From: Lichenicola cladoniae
GTDB lineage: Bacteria > Pseudomonadota > Alphaproteobacteria > Acetobacterales > Acetobacteraceae
Reading direction: 5' to 3'
Assembly (NCBI RefSeq): GCF_013201075.1
Contig: NZ_CP053712.1
Coordinates: 62,001 to 126,000, forward strand
Length of the DNA stretch: 64,000 nt
Shown here: positions 17,205 to 25,998 of the stretch, in pieces
Numbering within the stretch: position 1 is the first letter of the stretch
How the letters are laid out: every line of letters begins with the position of its first letter
Notes under the pieces: model-generated
Database searches by the model: none
Seen by the model: only the letters and a program-made list of their open reading frames with translations
What the model was told of the DNA's origin: nothing
Position numbers and translations under genes: made by a program

Positions 17205-17985
17205 CTTTCAACAAACCATACAATCTGTCGCGCCCGTCACTGCTAAGCTTCTGGCTGGCGGCGGCTAGAGGTCAGTCGTGCAATCTGTCGCGCCCGTCGC
17301 TGCTGAACTCCTGTCTGGTGGCGGCCAGAGGTCAGTCGTGCAATCTGTCGCGCCTGTCGCTGCTGAACTCCTGTCTGGTGGCGGCCAGAGATCGTTCGGG
17401 CGATCTGTCGCGCCCGTCACTGCTGGACATCGGTTTGGCGGCAGCCAAAGGTCATTCGTGCAATCTGTCGCGGCCGTCACTGCTGAAGTCCTGGCTGGTG
17501 GCGGCCAAAGATCGTTCGGGCGATCTGTCGCGCCCGTCACTGCTGGACTTCTGGCCGGCGGCGGCCAGAGGTCATTCGTGCAATCTGTCGCGTCCGTCAC
17601 TGCTGAGCTTCTGGCTGGCAGCGGCCAGAGGTCGGTCGTGCAGTCTGTCGCGCCCGTCACTGCTGAGCTTCTGGCTGCGGGCGGCCAGAGGTCATTCGTG
17701 CAATCTGTCGCGCCCGTCGCTGCTGAACTCCTGGCTGGGGGCGGCCAGAGATCGTTCGTGCGATCTGTCGCGGCCGCCACTTGCGTGTTCCGGCTGATCC
17801 TGATCACTGATTCCGTTTGATGGTGATCATTGAATCCGTTCGATCTCGATCATGCATTCCGTTTGATGGCGATCATCGGTTCCGGTGATCCTGATCATGC
17901 TGGAGATGACGATGCCGGTCGGCTGCCGCTGACAGTCTTCAACCGAGGGTAGTGTCGACCTGTTGCCGGGGAGCAAGGGGTCGGG

Positions 17986-19518
17986 ATGCCAGGCGAGAGA
18001 GTGTCGATGCGCAAGATACGCGAGCTTCTGCGGCTGCGGTTGGAACAGCGGCTGCCGCAGCGAACGATCGGACTGAGCCTGCGGCTGGGCCAGGGAACGA
18101 TCAGTGATTACCTGGGCCGGGCCCATCGTGCTGGCCTGGATTGGCCATTACCGGATGACATGGACGACACGCAGCTTGAGGCGCTGCTGTTTCCGCCACT
18201 GCCGGATGTGCCGCTGGATCAGCGGCCGGTGCCAGACTGGGCGGCGGTTCACCGCGATTTGCGCCGGCCAAACATGACGCTGGCCCTGTTATGGGAAGAA
18301 TACCGCGCAGGATCGGCTCACGCGTTTGGCTACTCGTGGTTTTGTGATCTCTATCGCGCGTGGGCCGGACGGTTGAAACCGACGCTGCGCCAGGTGCACA
18401 CGGCCGGCGAAAAGCTGTTCGTCGACTTCGCCGGTCAGAGCATGTCCGTCATCGACGGGGCAAGCGGGGAGAAGCATCAGGCCGAAATCTTCGTGGCTGT
18501 GCTGGGGGCGTCGAGTTTTGTCTACGTGGAGGCGACCTGGAGCCAGACGCTGCCGGACTGGATTTCGGCTCATGTCAACGCTCTGGCCTTCTTTGGCGGC
18601 GTGCCGCACCAGATCGTCAGCGACAATCTCAAGGCCGGCGTCACCAGGGCCTGTTTCTTTGAGCCGACGATCAATCGCACCTACGCCGAGATGGCGGCGC
18701 ATTATCGCAGTGCGGTCATTCCGGCCCGGCCCTACAAGCCGCGCGACAAGGCCAAGGTCGAAGTCGGCGTGCAGGTGGTCCAGCGCTGGGTTCTGGCCCA
18801 GCTCCGTAACCGGCAGTTCTTCTCGCTGGCCGATCTCAACTTGGCGATCCGTGAGCTGGTCGAGCAGATCAACGACCGGCCGATGCGCGGCTGGGGCACG
18901 ACGCGCCGTGCCCTGTATGAACAGCTCGATCGTCCGGCCCTGCTGGCGTTGCCAGAAGTGCCTTACGAGTATGCGGACTGGCGGTACTGCCGGGTTAATC
19001 TCGATTATCACATCGAGATCGCCCGGCATTTCTATTCGGTGCCGTTCCGGCTGGTCCGTCAGCCTGTGGAGGCACGCATCACAACCAGGACGGTGGAGAT
19101 TTTCCACCGCGGCAGCCTCGTGGCCACGCATCTTCGCAGCGTGCGCCAGCATCAGCCAAGCACGGTGAGCGACCACATGCCGAGCACGCACCGGCGCTAC
19201 CGCGACTGGACCCATGAGCGGATCACACGCGAGGCGATGGCAACCGGCGACGATACCGCGGCTCTGATCGAGATCGTGCTGCGCTCGCGGCCACATCCCG
19301 AACAGGGTTTGCGCTCCTGCATCGGTATCCTCGGCCTGCGTGGCCGTTACGGCCCGGAACGGGTGGACGCTGCCTGTGCCAAGGCCCTGGCACTCGGCAC
19401 CCGCTCCTACGGCTCTGTCGCCGCGATCCTGAAGAATGCCCAGGAGAAAAAGTCCGCCATCACTGACCAGCCCAGCCTGATGCACGAGAACATTCGCGGT
19501 CCTGGCTACTATCATTGA
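17986..19518 (+). CDS. istA: IS21-family transposase IstA
   Basis: An intact 510-residue IS21 transposase. The HTH is MRKIRELLRLRLEQRLPQRTIGLSL, followed by LFVDFAGQSMSVIDGASGEKHQAEIFVAVLG (first catalytic Asp), [10 protein letters not shown] (second Asp) and [17 protein letters not shown] (Glu). The C-terminal beta-barrel contains YHIEIARHFYSVPFRLV. It ends MHENIRGPGYYH eleven bases before istB. It is about two-thirds identical by eye to the broken copy at 49070-50608, so the two elements are relatives. Confidence 0.92.
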   Translation: MPGERVSMRKIRELLRLRLEQRLPQRTIGLSLRLGQGTISDYLGRAHRAGLDWPLPDDMDDTQLEALLFPPLPDVPLDQRPVPDWAAVHRDLRRPNMTLALLWEEYRAGSAHAFGYSWFCDLYRAWAGRLKPTLRQVHTAGEKLFVDFAGQSMSVIDGASGEKHQAEIFVAVLGASSFVYVEATWSQTLPDWISAHVNALAFFGGVPHQIVSDNLKAGVTRACFFEPTINRTYAEMAAHYRSAVIPARPYKPRDKAKVEVGVQVVQRWVLAQLRNRQFFSLADLNLAIRELVEQINDRPMRGWGTTRRALYEQLDRPALLALPEVPYEYADWRYCRVNLDYHIEIARHFYSVPFRLVRQPVEARITTRTVEIFHRGSLVATHLRSVRQHQPSTVSDHMPSTHRRYRDWTHERITREAMATGDDTAALIEIVLRSRPHPEQGLRSCIGILGLRGRYGPERVDAACAKALALGTRSYGSVAAILKNAQEKKSAITDQPSLMHENIRGPGYYH

Positions 19519-19529
19519 AAGGAAAGACA

Positions 19530-20297
19530 ATGCTGATCCATCCCATGGTGGACCGTCTGCGCGATCTTGGCCTGGCCGCGATGGCCGACGCATTCATCGA
19601 AATGAGCCGCCAAAGTGCGGCCGATGATCTGTCGCGCGAAGACTGGCTCGGCCTGCTGGTCGATCGCGAGGTGACCGCGCGAGACAACAAGCGGCTCGGC
19701 CGGCGGCTCAGCCATGCCCGGTTGCGCCAGAATGCGGTGGTCGAGGACACTGATCTGCGCACGCCCCGCGGGCTCGATCGTGGCCTGTTCCAGAGCCTGG
19801 CGGCCTGCGGTTGGATCCGCGACAGCCAGCATCTGCTGATCGTCGGCCCGACCGGCGTGGGTAAATCCTGGCTGGCCTGTGCGCTGGGACACAAAGCCTG
19901 CCGGGAAGGTTACGCTGTGCTCTACCGCCGTGCGCCGCGGCTGTTTGCCGACATCGCCACGGCGCGTGGCGAAGGGCGCCTGCCGCGCCTGATGCGGACA
20001 ATCGAGCGCACACGCCTGCTCATCATCGACGATTGGGGCCCGGAGCCGCTGTCGGCTGAACAGCGTCGCGACCTGATGGAGATCGTCGATGACCGCGATG
20101 GGAAAGGCTCGTTGCTGATCACCAGCCAGGTCCCAACGAGCCGCTGGCACGAGATCATTGGCGATCCCACTCTGGGCGATGCAATTCTCGACCGCATCAT
20201 TCACCGGTCCCATCGCATCGAGCTGAAAGGCGAAAGTCTGCGCAAGCGCCAGGTCCTGAACACGGCAGAAGGCTTGACGAGCGCCAAGGAGAAGTGA
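19530..20297 (+). CDS. istB: IS21-family helper ATPase IstB
   Basis: A 255-residue AAA+ helper with Walker A GPTGVGKSWLA, Walker B LLIIDDWGPEPL and the C-terminal DAILDRIIHRSHRIELKGESLRK. The start at 19530 (MLIHPMVDRL) follows AAAGGAAAGACA; an ATG at 19515 is in frame but lacks its own site. It works with IstA in target selection. No lesion is seen. Confidence 0.92.
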   Translation: MLIHPMVDRLRDLGLAAMADAFIEMSRQSAADDLSREDWLGLLVDREVTARDNKRLGRRLSHARLRQNAVVEDTDLRTPRGLDRGLFQSLAACGWIRDSQHLLIVGPTGVGKSWLACALGHKACREGYAVLYRRAPRLFADIATARGEGRLPRLMRTIERTRLLIIDDWGPEPLSAEQRRDLMEIVDDRDGKGSLLITSQVPTSRWHEIIGDPTLGDAILDRIIHRSHRIELKGESLRKRQVLNTAEGLTSAKEK

Positions 20298-20939
20298 GAC
20301 CTGTTCAACCGTCAGTGGTAGCTCACCGGCACCACGTCATGCTGTCCGCCATGCCCTCCCCAGGCAGGGTGAACACCGTGATCCGGATCACCATGAACGG
20401 TGATCACGATCAGCTGGAATGGCTGATCAGCATCAACGGAATACGCACGCCACTGCTGGACTCCTGTCTGGTGGCGGCCAGAGATCGTTCGTGCGATCTG
20501 TCGCGGCCGTCACTGCTGAAGTCCTGGCTGATGGCAGCCAGAGATCGTTCGTGCGATCTGTCGCGGCCGTCACTGCTGAAGTCCTGGCTGATGGCGGCCA
20601 GAGATCGTTCGTGCGATCTGTCGCGGCCGTCACTGCTGGACTCCTGTCTGGTGGCGGCCAGAGGTCATTCGTGCAATCTGTCGCGCCCGTCGCTGCTGAG
20701 CTTCTGGCTGCGGGCGGCCAGAGGTCATTCGTGCAATCTGTCGCGCCCGTCGCTGCTGAACTCCTGGCTGGGGGCGGCCAGAGATCGTTCGTGCGATCTG
20801 TCGCGGCCGCCACTGCTGGACTCCTGTCTGGTGGCGGCCAGAGGTCATTCATGCAATCTGTCGCGCCCGTTCATCGTGAACGCCGGCAATGGCATGTCCT
20901 CGATCGAAGGCATCATCGTGGACGGCGTCTGGTCGAACG

Positions 20940-21118
20940 GCGTTGTCTGATGGTGTCTCGTCAAGCAGTTCATTAAGCCTCCGTCCTCGAGGCTGTGCCG
21001 GATGCCGGGTGCCGCGTCCATATGATACTCGTGCTGCCTGGACGATTGCCGTATTGTTACCCGTGTAGTCCACAACCCCCAGAAACCCGTGGTCAAGCAC
21101 AGGGAAGGGCTTGGACAT
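20940..21118 (-). pseudogene. thyX: thyX (flavin-dependent thymidylate synthase) N-terminal remnant
   Basis: The minus-strand frame from the ATG at 21118 begins MSKPFPVLDHGFLGVVDYTGNNTAIVQAARVSYGRGTRH, which matches the start of ThyX enzymes. A frameshift follows, after which EDGGLMNCLTRHHQTTPFDQ corresponds to the ThyX EDRxLIRYLMRHRHTTPFE motif, the RHRxxS-type signature region. The rest of the enzyme is missing. The remnant abuts the end of the 60-bp iteron array, so array and neighbour were joined by recombination. Confidence 0.75.
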
Positions 21119-21343
21119 GATCTCCTCTAGTCCGGGTGACGATGGACGGCGTGTAGAAGTCGATTGCGCTTACTATGCTTCAATATCAGCTAGAGCAGAT
21201 TGTGATCATTCCGGTTCGTGTCGCGCGGCGGTGCAAGAGTTTCACACTCGCGTCGGCTGAAGGTTGCGAGTGGATCACAAGTGGCGTTCCAGAGGTCGTC
21301 GATGGTGCAAGCGGCGGCGTTGCGCAGCACTGCCGACGGATGG

Positions 21344-21727
21344 TCATGAGTTCTCCAAGTCTACCTGGCGCTCGAGGGCTGCGACCGCATATTCGAACGT
21401 CTCTCCAGCCTTCCAGCCATTCTGTTTGGCAAGGAAGTAAAAGCGTTCGACAGTCGCGGCGGTGGTTTTAGCGCTAAAAACGACGTTCCGACCAGTGCGA
21501 TAGACCATAGGTTGACGTCGCGTCGATGGGGCATCGACTACTGGTTGGCCAGACGCTGCGTCGGAACTTTCTCTCGGAGCTGCCTCTCGGCTTTTGAAGC
21601 GAGTTCCGGCAGCCTGATCAATCTCTGCTGGTGTTGGCCGCCTGGCGTCGTGAGGCTTTGGAGCAAAGTCGCTGACGTTGAATTCTTCTTTCAACGGATC
21701 CGCGAAAATCGAGGTTCGCTCTATCAT
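21344..21727 (-). CDS. Partner protein of the second ParA (centromere-binding candidate)
   Basis: A 127-residue protein whose ATG overlaps the stop of the upstream parA. The N-terminal 70 residues are polar and probably disordered. The C-terminal part, TGRNVVFSAKTTAATVERFYFLAKQNGWKAGETFEYAVAALERQVDLE, reads as strand-helix-helix, compatible with a ribbon-helix-helix DNA-binding domain. In type Ib partition loci the small gene after parA encodes such a centromere-binding protein and the centromere lies upstream of the operon; the repeat cluster at 22529-23891 fits that position. The function is inferred from this arrangement. Confidence 0.6.
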   Translation of the reverse strand: MIERTSIFADPLKEEFNVSDFAPKPHDARRPTPAEIDQAAGTRFKSREAAPRESSDAASGQPVVDAPSTRRQPMVYRTGRNVVFSAKTTAATVERFYFLAKQNGWKAGETFEYAVAALERQVDLENS

Positions 21728-22407
21728 GCCGCAACCCCTGCCCTGGCGGTTCGGAGTATGGTCACGACTTCGCGTGCAAAAGCTTCGGCGTTTACGATGG
21801 CGGCCGGAATGTTGGGAGCCGAGGTTTTATCCAACGTTCGCAGCGTTCCGCCGAATGAGAAGATCGCCCGAAAGGCATCGCGTTCATTGAGTCGCACGGA
21901 CATGACCGGCACTTGGTTTAGGATTAGGTCCTTCTCGATACTCTGCAGTGTGCGAGTTCTGATCGCGGCGCTGGTGCAGGTGAACAGGATTGTCGCTGGA
22001 ATTTTAAGCCGGAACGCTTCCTCCTGTTGCTTCACCTCCCTCACGGCGGCTACGGCTTCAACTGCATCAAGCGTCGACGCTCTGGTCGGGATGATGACCA
22101 AGTCGGCTCGGCTCATCGCATATGGGATCATGCGGGACGCTGTGCCTTCTAGATCGACAATAACGAAGGCAACTCGCGACGCCTCATCGTCGATCACGCG
22201 GATGATGGTTTTCTCCGTGACATCGTCAAGGACCCGAAGATTGGCCGGAAGGCCTGGCAGCCGGGCCCATCGAGCAACCGGGCGGTTAGGATCGGCGTCG
22301 ATAATTGTGACTGCGGCGCCGCTCGCTGCGAGCTCGGTCCCTAACAAAACAGCTGACGTTGATTTGCCAGCACCTCCTTTTGGCGATGCGAAGACAATGG
22401 TGGGCAT
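21724..22407 (-). CDS. parA: ParA-type partition ATPase, second locus (type Ib-like)
   Basis: A short 227-residue ParA without an N-terminal HTH, as in type Ib systems and VirC1. It has VFASPKGGAGKSTSAVLLG (deviant Walker A with both lysines), TIIDADPNRPVARW, VAFVIVDLEGTASRMIPYAMSRADLVIIPTRAS (Walker B) and a C-terminal ATPase helix. The ATG at 22407 follows GAAGGAAGCG, which is better than the longer in-frame start at 22503. With parA of the first locus disrupted, this may be the only working segregation ATPase in the window. Confidence 0.82.
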   Translation of the reverse strand: MPTIVFASPKGGAGKSTSAVLLGTELAASGAAVTIIDADPNRPVARWARLPGLPANLRVLDDVTEKTIIRVIDDEASRVAFVIVDLEGTASRMIPYAMSRADLVIIPTRASTLDAVEAVAAVREVKQQEEAFRLKIPATILFTCTSAAIRTRTLQSIEKDLILNQVPVMSVRLNERDAFRAIFSFGGTLRTLDKTSAPNIPAAIVNAEAFAREVVTILRTARAGVAA

Positions 22408-22528
22408 GTCGCTTCCTTCTTCCGATAGAGACGTAGACCGAGCATTGACCCGAGCAGTAAGCGACAACTTTTGCCGCAAGAACCGGTGTTTACAGACAAA
22501 CACGATGGTCTGCCCTTAGTCAATCTCT

Positions 22529-23891
22529 GGTAGACCTCTAGTAGAAGGTAGACTTTCGGTCGACTGTAGGTCATTCGTAGTTTTAGTTTCGCTGCAGGGT
22601 CGACGACGTAGCGGTCCAGCTCAACTATCGATCCGCGTTGTCCTTCAAGTGGCATGGGGTGGCATGCCCGAAGGTGTCGATGACGACGCCTCTGCGTAAT
22701 GTCTCCAAAGTTCCGTAGGGCATCTCGCCCGCGGCGCAGGGGCAGTCCGTTCATATTGATGTTGCGGTAGCCGCGTCCTCAACGAGACCTCGCGTGGAAG
22801 GAGAGAGATCAATAGTCCCGGCCCTGGGTGTCCGGCCGGCTGGTGGCCGCTTCGTACCCTCTGCAGGTTGGGACTGGCAGAGGATATGCACGACGCGGAG
22901 CAGGTCGATGGCACCGCGCGGCAAGCCGTCAGCATTGGTCTTAATTCAGCGAGCGCCAAGTGACCCTTAGCAAGATGTTCCTTTCGATCCGCGGCCGAAT
23001 AGGTCCCGCCGCAACGGTCGATGCGTTCTGCCGGATGCGAAGTCTGTCTCTGTTTCAACGTGCGGGTAGACCGTTGATCTACGGTTGGGAGGCTTCAGCA
23101 CAGTTATGGAGATGACTGGTCGGCCATGGCTTCAGCGAACAGTCAGGTAGCGGACTTGGCTGAACATTATGACGAACTGCTTTTAGCTAACCAGGGCCAG
23201 GTCATCATCCAGCATCTACCGACGGTAGATAGCCGGTAGGCCAATCGTAGACCATCGGCCTTCTGTTTGGCTGTCGCCGGTAGGTAGCGCTGTGTTTCCC
23301 GGCGTTGCCATAGCAGATCGCGTTCAGGCTAAGATCAGTCCTGAGGTTCAGGCTTGGCCCGTCGATGTTGTCGGCAGTTGACTACAGGTAGACTATCGGT
23401 CGGGATCTGCCTTCCTTAGATCTTTTCTTTCTCGGTTGCCCCTCCCCCACCTGCTTCCTGCCTGCCGGCAGCTGAAACGCGACGACCAATGGTCTACCGT
23501 CGGCCAACCGTGCGCGGCACGCCTGACGATATACCTGCCGTCCGCGCTGGCTTCGATGTGCCACGGTGCTTGAGGGGAGGGGGCCTACTGTTCCAGAGCG
23601 ATGTGCATACGTGTCGGCGCATTGCAAACCAATGGTCGACCGTTGGTTAGCCGGGAGGTAAGCCGATCTCCGGGATCAACCGTAGACGGTAGGCTGACGG
23701 TAGACTGGTAGCTAAACAGTAGACTGGTAGGCCGACGGTAGACCACTGGGTCAACAAGGGTGGCAGGTCTACCGTTGGTACATGAGATACTGGCTGGGCC
23801 CAAGCCTGTTTGACACGATGGCGGGCGCTGATTGCTGACCGCCCGAGGCAGGAGATGTCTTCTTCGTCAAACGGTAGATTGACCGTCTACC
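22529..23891. repeat. Cluster of dispersed GTAGAC/GTCTAC repeats, candidate centromere
   Basis: The hexamer GTAGAC or its complement occurs at least twelve times: about 22530, 22548, 23066, 23247, 23388, 23492, 23682, 23700, 23719, 23738, 23767 and 23885. Fewer than one is expected by chance in this length. Frequent extensions are GGTAGACCGTTGG and GTCTACCGTTGGC. A perfect palindrome, ATCTACCGACGGTAGAT, sits at 23214-23230. Sites occur in both orientations and are densest at 23680-23775. The cluster lies upstream of the second parA operon and overlaps no convincing gene, so a parC-like centromere or a second set of replication iterons is likely. Confidence 0.65.
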
Positions 23892-24076
23892 GTTGGCCGA
23901 CCGGGGATAATTGGTCTTGCTGCGTCGAAGCCTACGGAAGGCTGACCGTTATGCCGCGTCGTAGGTCGATGCGCACGGGCAGCTCTAAAGAGCCAATCTC
24001 AACTCAGGTGCCTTACCAATGTCTAAGGCATGACAGGCAACGAGAAGCTCGCCCGTCATGGTGCCGTAGGCCTGCC

Positions 24077-24313
24077 CGTAAAAATAAAGGGCAATGGCAC
24101 CCCGAGGTTTGGGACGTCACGACCGAGCAGCTCGCGGCGTTGTATGGCCGCGACCAGCACGCGGAGGGCCGCAGGGCATACATTTTAGTCTGGTTTGGAA
24201 ACGTCTCAGGCAAATTATTGACGCCCTACCCCGACGGCCGCCTGCGACCTCGTGCTCCTGGCGAGCTGCGCGCGATGCTGATTGACCGTATACACAAGAA
24301 ATTAGAGGCGTAA
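24077..24313 (+). pseudogene. C-terminal remnant of a large, possibly defence-related protein
   Basis: The last 78 codons of this frame look protein-like: WHPEVWDVTTEQLAALYGRD, then GRRAYILVWFGNVSGKLLTPYPDGRLRPRAPGELRAMLIDRIHKKLEA. The YLVFWFG plus Pro-rich plus PEELRDAL pattern is one I associate with the C-termini of large NACHT- or restriction-type proteins in bacterial defence loci. The upstream portion of the same frame has no such character, so only a tail is left. The identification is from pattern memory and is tentative. Confidence 0.35.
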
Positions 24314-24472
24314 TCGATGTCTATGTCGTCGACGTCTCTCGATTGCGGTGACCTTGTCTTACTGATCCGGCGCTTGACCGCATTTCGACAGTTCAGTCTA
24401 CCTTCTAAAGGTACTGATAATGCAGCCTACGCGCTCAGGTGGAACCAAGAGCGACGTGGTGATGCTTTAGCC

Positions 24473-25534
24473 TTACAAAACTCCTTGCATGGGATGGCTC
24501 TCGAACGGGTCGCCCATCTCGAGATACTCGTCCAGCACGGCGTAGCTCTTGTGCCGGCCATGCTGCTTCAGTCGTGTCGGGTGCACCCCGCGTTCCATTC
24601 CTTCCGTGAGGGCTCCCCGCTTGAGGCTGTGGCCGCCCAAAACACCGCGATCGAACCCGACCGCCTCGGATCGCGTCTGGATGATCCGGGCAACCGTGCG
24701 GGGATCGATTGCCTGGCTGCCCAGGATCTGGCTGCGTGCAGACGTCTGGTCATGTCCCCCGCCGGCCGGCGGCTGCCACACTCTCCGGAAGACCGCCCCC
24801 TCGCGGATCCCGGCCGCCTCCATCCAGCGATACACCGCCTTCACCGGGCAGAAGGCCGTCGTGCCGGCAGGGATAGCGATGGTTACAATGGCGCCGGTCC
24901 GTGCCCCTTTGGAGCGTGGCAGGGTCAGCTGCAGGCCGCCCGCGCGCGGCTCGAGATGCTCGACGCGGATGCCGGCCAGCTCGGAGCGTCGCAGCGCGCC
25001 GGCGAAGCCGATCAGCAGCAGCGCCCGGTCGCGCAGCCCGACCAGGTCGTCGCCGATCGGCGCCAGGATCCTGGTAAGCACCGCGAGCGTCGCGGCTGCT
25101 TTCTTGCGCGGGTGCTCGCCGGCCAGGCCGGCGGCTCGGCGGATGCCGGCGATGGTCTCGGTCACCCGCGCATGCTGGGTCGGCAGGGCGACGCCGGCCA
25201 GGTGGTGCAGGTAGCGGATCGCAGCACTACGCAGCTGGATGGTGGTGACCGAGCGGCCGCGGCCGCGCTCGTGCGCCAGGAAGGCGACGATGTCCTCCGG
25301 TTGCGCCGGCAGCGCCTTGAGATAGTGGAGGTCGCACCAGTCACACCAGGCGCGGACCCCGGCCCGGTAGGCACGGCGGGTGTTCTCCGCCTTGGCCTGA
25401 CGGGCGTAGGCGTCGGCGGCGCGGCGTGCGGTGGCCAGGGTGCCGTCATGGAGTGGCACCACGGCGTCGGCGGCGTCATCGAACCAGGCGCGGATCAGCG
25501 CCGGCTGGTGGTTCAGCGGTGCCGGCCGCAGCAC
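24473..25534 (-). CDS. Tyrosine recombinase (phage-type integrase)
   Basis: A 353-residue site-specific recombinase with a SAM-like core-binding domain (NTRRAYRAGVRAWCDWC) and a complete catalytic set: Arg in FAGALRRSELAGI (about 182), Lys209 in PRSKGARTG, HSLKR at 302-306, His328 in GRHKS and Tyr337 in LDEYLEM. The GTG at 25534 is the annotated start; the frame stays open upstream, so the true start may be earlier. It is divergent from the DnaB-like/ScpA operon and may mobilise or resolve this block. It is not attached to a recognisable att site that I can see. Confidence 0.88.
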   Translation of the reverse strand: MLRPAPLNHQPALIRAWFDDAADAVVPLHDGTLATARRAADAYARQAKAENTRRAYRAGVRAWCDWCDLHYLKALPAQPEDIVAFLAHERGRGRSVTTIQLRSAAIRYLHHLAGVALPTQHARVTETIAGIRRAAGLAGEHPRKKAAATLAVLTRILAPIGDDLVGLRDRALLLIGFAGALRRSELAGIRVEHLEPRAGGLQLTLPRSKGARTGAIVTIAIPAGTTAFCPVKAVYRWMEAAGIREGAVFRRVWQPPAGGGHDQTSARSQILGSQAIDPRTVARIIQTRSEAVGFDRGVLGGHSLKRGALTEGMERGVHPTRLKQHGRHKSYAVLDEYLEMGDPFESHPMQGVL

Positions 25535-25998
25535 GATCGTCGGCTCAAGCTCGGGGTCAGGCGCCTGCAGGAGCCAGGTTTCGCCGTCGTCGATCGGCTG
25601 GGTCAGGGGTGCATCTCCGGTGGCCCAAGATCGGGCGTTCGTTAGCCGATCCTACTCTGTTCCGTATGCCCGACAAGCACATTTATCGGGCATAGGGAGA
25701 TTGGGGTGTTGAAGGGTCGATGGGCGCCTAAGCTGTAAAATAGCATGCTATATCAGTAACTTAAGTTAGTCCTACAGGTCGTGACCTGCGACGTAAACCG
25801 GAAAAGCACCCTTAAGCTTGCGAACGGACGACTAAGGCAGGATGATCCGCGTCGTCACGCCGCTGCGTCGATGCGCCGGCTGCACGGGAGAGGGAGCTCA
25901 ATGATCGCCAGCCCGCATTGGCTTTGGGTTGCCAGGACCTGCACCGGTTTCCCGCACAGGCTCGGCGGCGCGGACGGCGGCGCGCCAGGACGAAAATC
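25535..25998. other. Divergent region between the recombinase and the ScpA operon
   Basis: Holds the upstream regions of both transcription units. 25720-25790 is AT-rich (TAAAATAGCATGCTATATCAG, containing the palindrome TAGCATGCTA), a plausible promoter or operator stretch. No gene is supported. Confidence 0.45.

Larger units (their letters stand above)
17782..20447 (+). mobile_element. IS21-family insertion sequence inside the 60-bp array (2666 bp)
   Basis: Left end TGCGTGTTCCGGCTGATCC; right end the inverse, ATCAACGGAATACGCA. Several internal GATCA/GGAA terminal repeats lie at both sides. A 7-bp target duplication, CGCCACT, is present at 17775-17781 and 20448-20454. Removing the element and one duplication leaves exactly 60 bp between the flanking iterons (17761 and 20494), which proves the array was continuous before insertion. 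It contains intact istA and istB. Confidence 0.93.
17205..20870. repeat. Seventeen-copy 60-bp repeat array carrying reverse-oriented iterons (split by IS21)
   Basis: Ten units lie at 17216-17781 and seven at 20455-20870, with iteron cores at 17221, 17281, 17341, 17401, 17461, 17521, 17581, 17641, 17701, 17761, then 20494, 20554, 20614, 20674, 20734, 20794, 20854. The common core is TCGTGCAATCTGTCGCG, exactly the reverse complement of origin iteron 1. The last unit has TCATGCAATCTGTCGCG, exactly that of iteron 2. Other units have CGATCTG instead of CAATCTG. The remaining 43 bases (CTGCTGAACTCCTGGCTGGC-type) are also conserved. By analogy with incA/incC loci of iteron plasmids, the array probably titrates or handcuffs RepA to set copy number. 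Confidence 0.85.

Noticed and set aside
17265-17820. Open frames on both strands through the 60-bp array encoding 20-residue repeats
   Set aside because: A 60-bp unit without stop codons is open in several frames at once. There is no ribosome binding site, the frames differ between the two halves, and the IS21 would split any gene. The iteron content explains the conservation better, though the conserved spacer is noted as unexplained.
18289-19593. A 434-residue minus-strand frame
   Set aside because: Antisense to istA of the intact IS21.
17205-20870. CRISPR array
   Set aside because: The units are direct 60-bp tandem repeats in which spacer and core are both conserved. There are no unique spacers and no cas genes.
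24317-25645. A 442-residue plus-strand frame
   Set aside because: Antisense to the tyrosine recombinase, whose complete catalytic set makes the minus strand the coding one.
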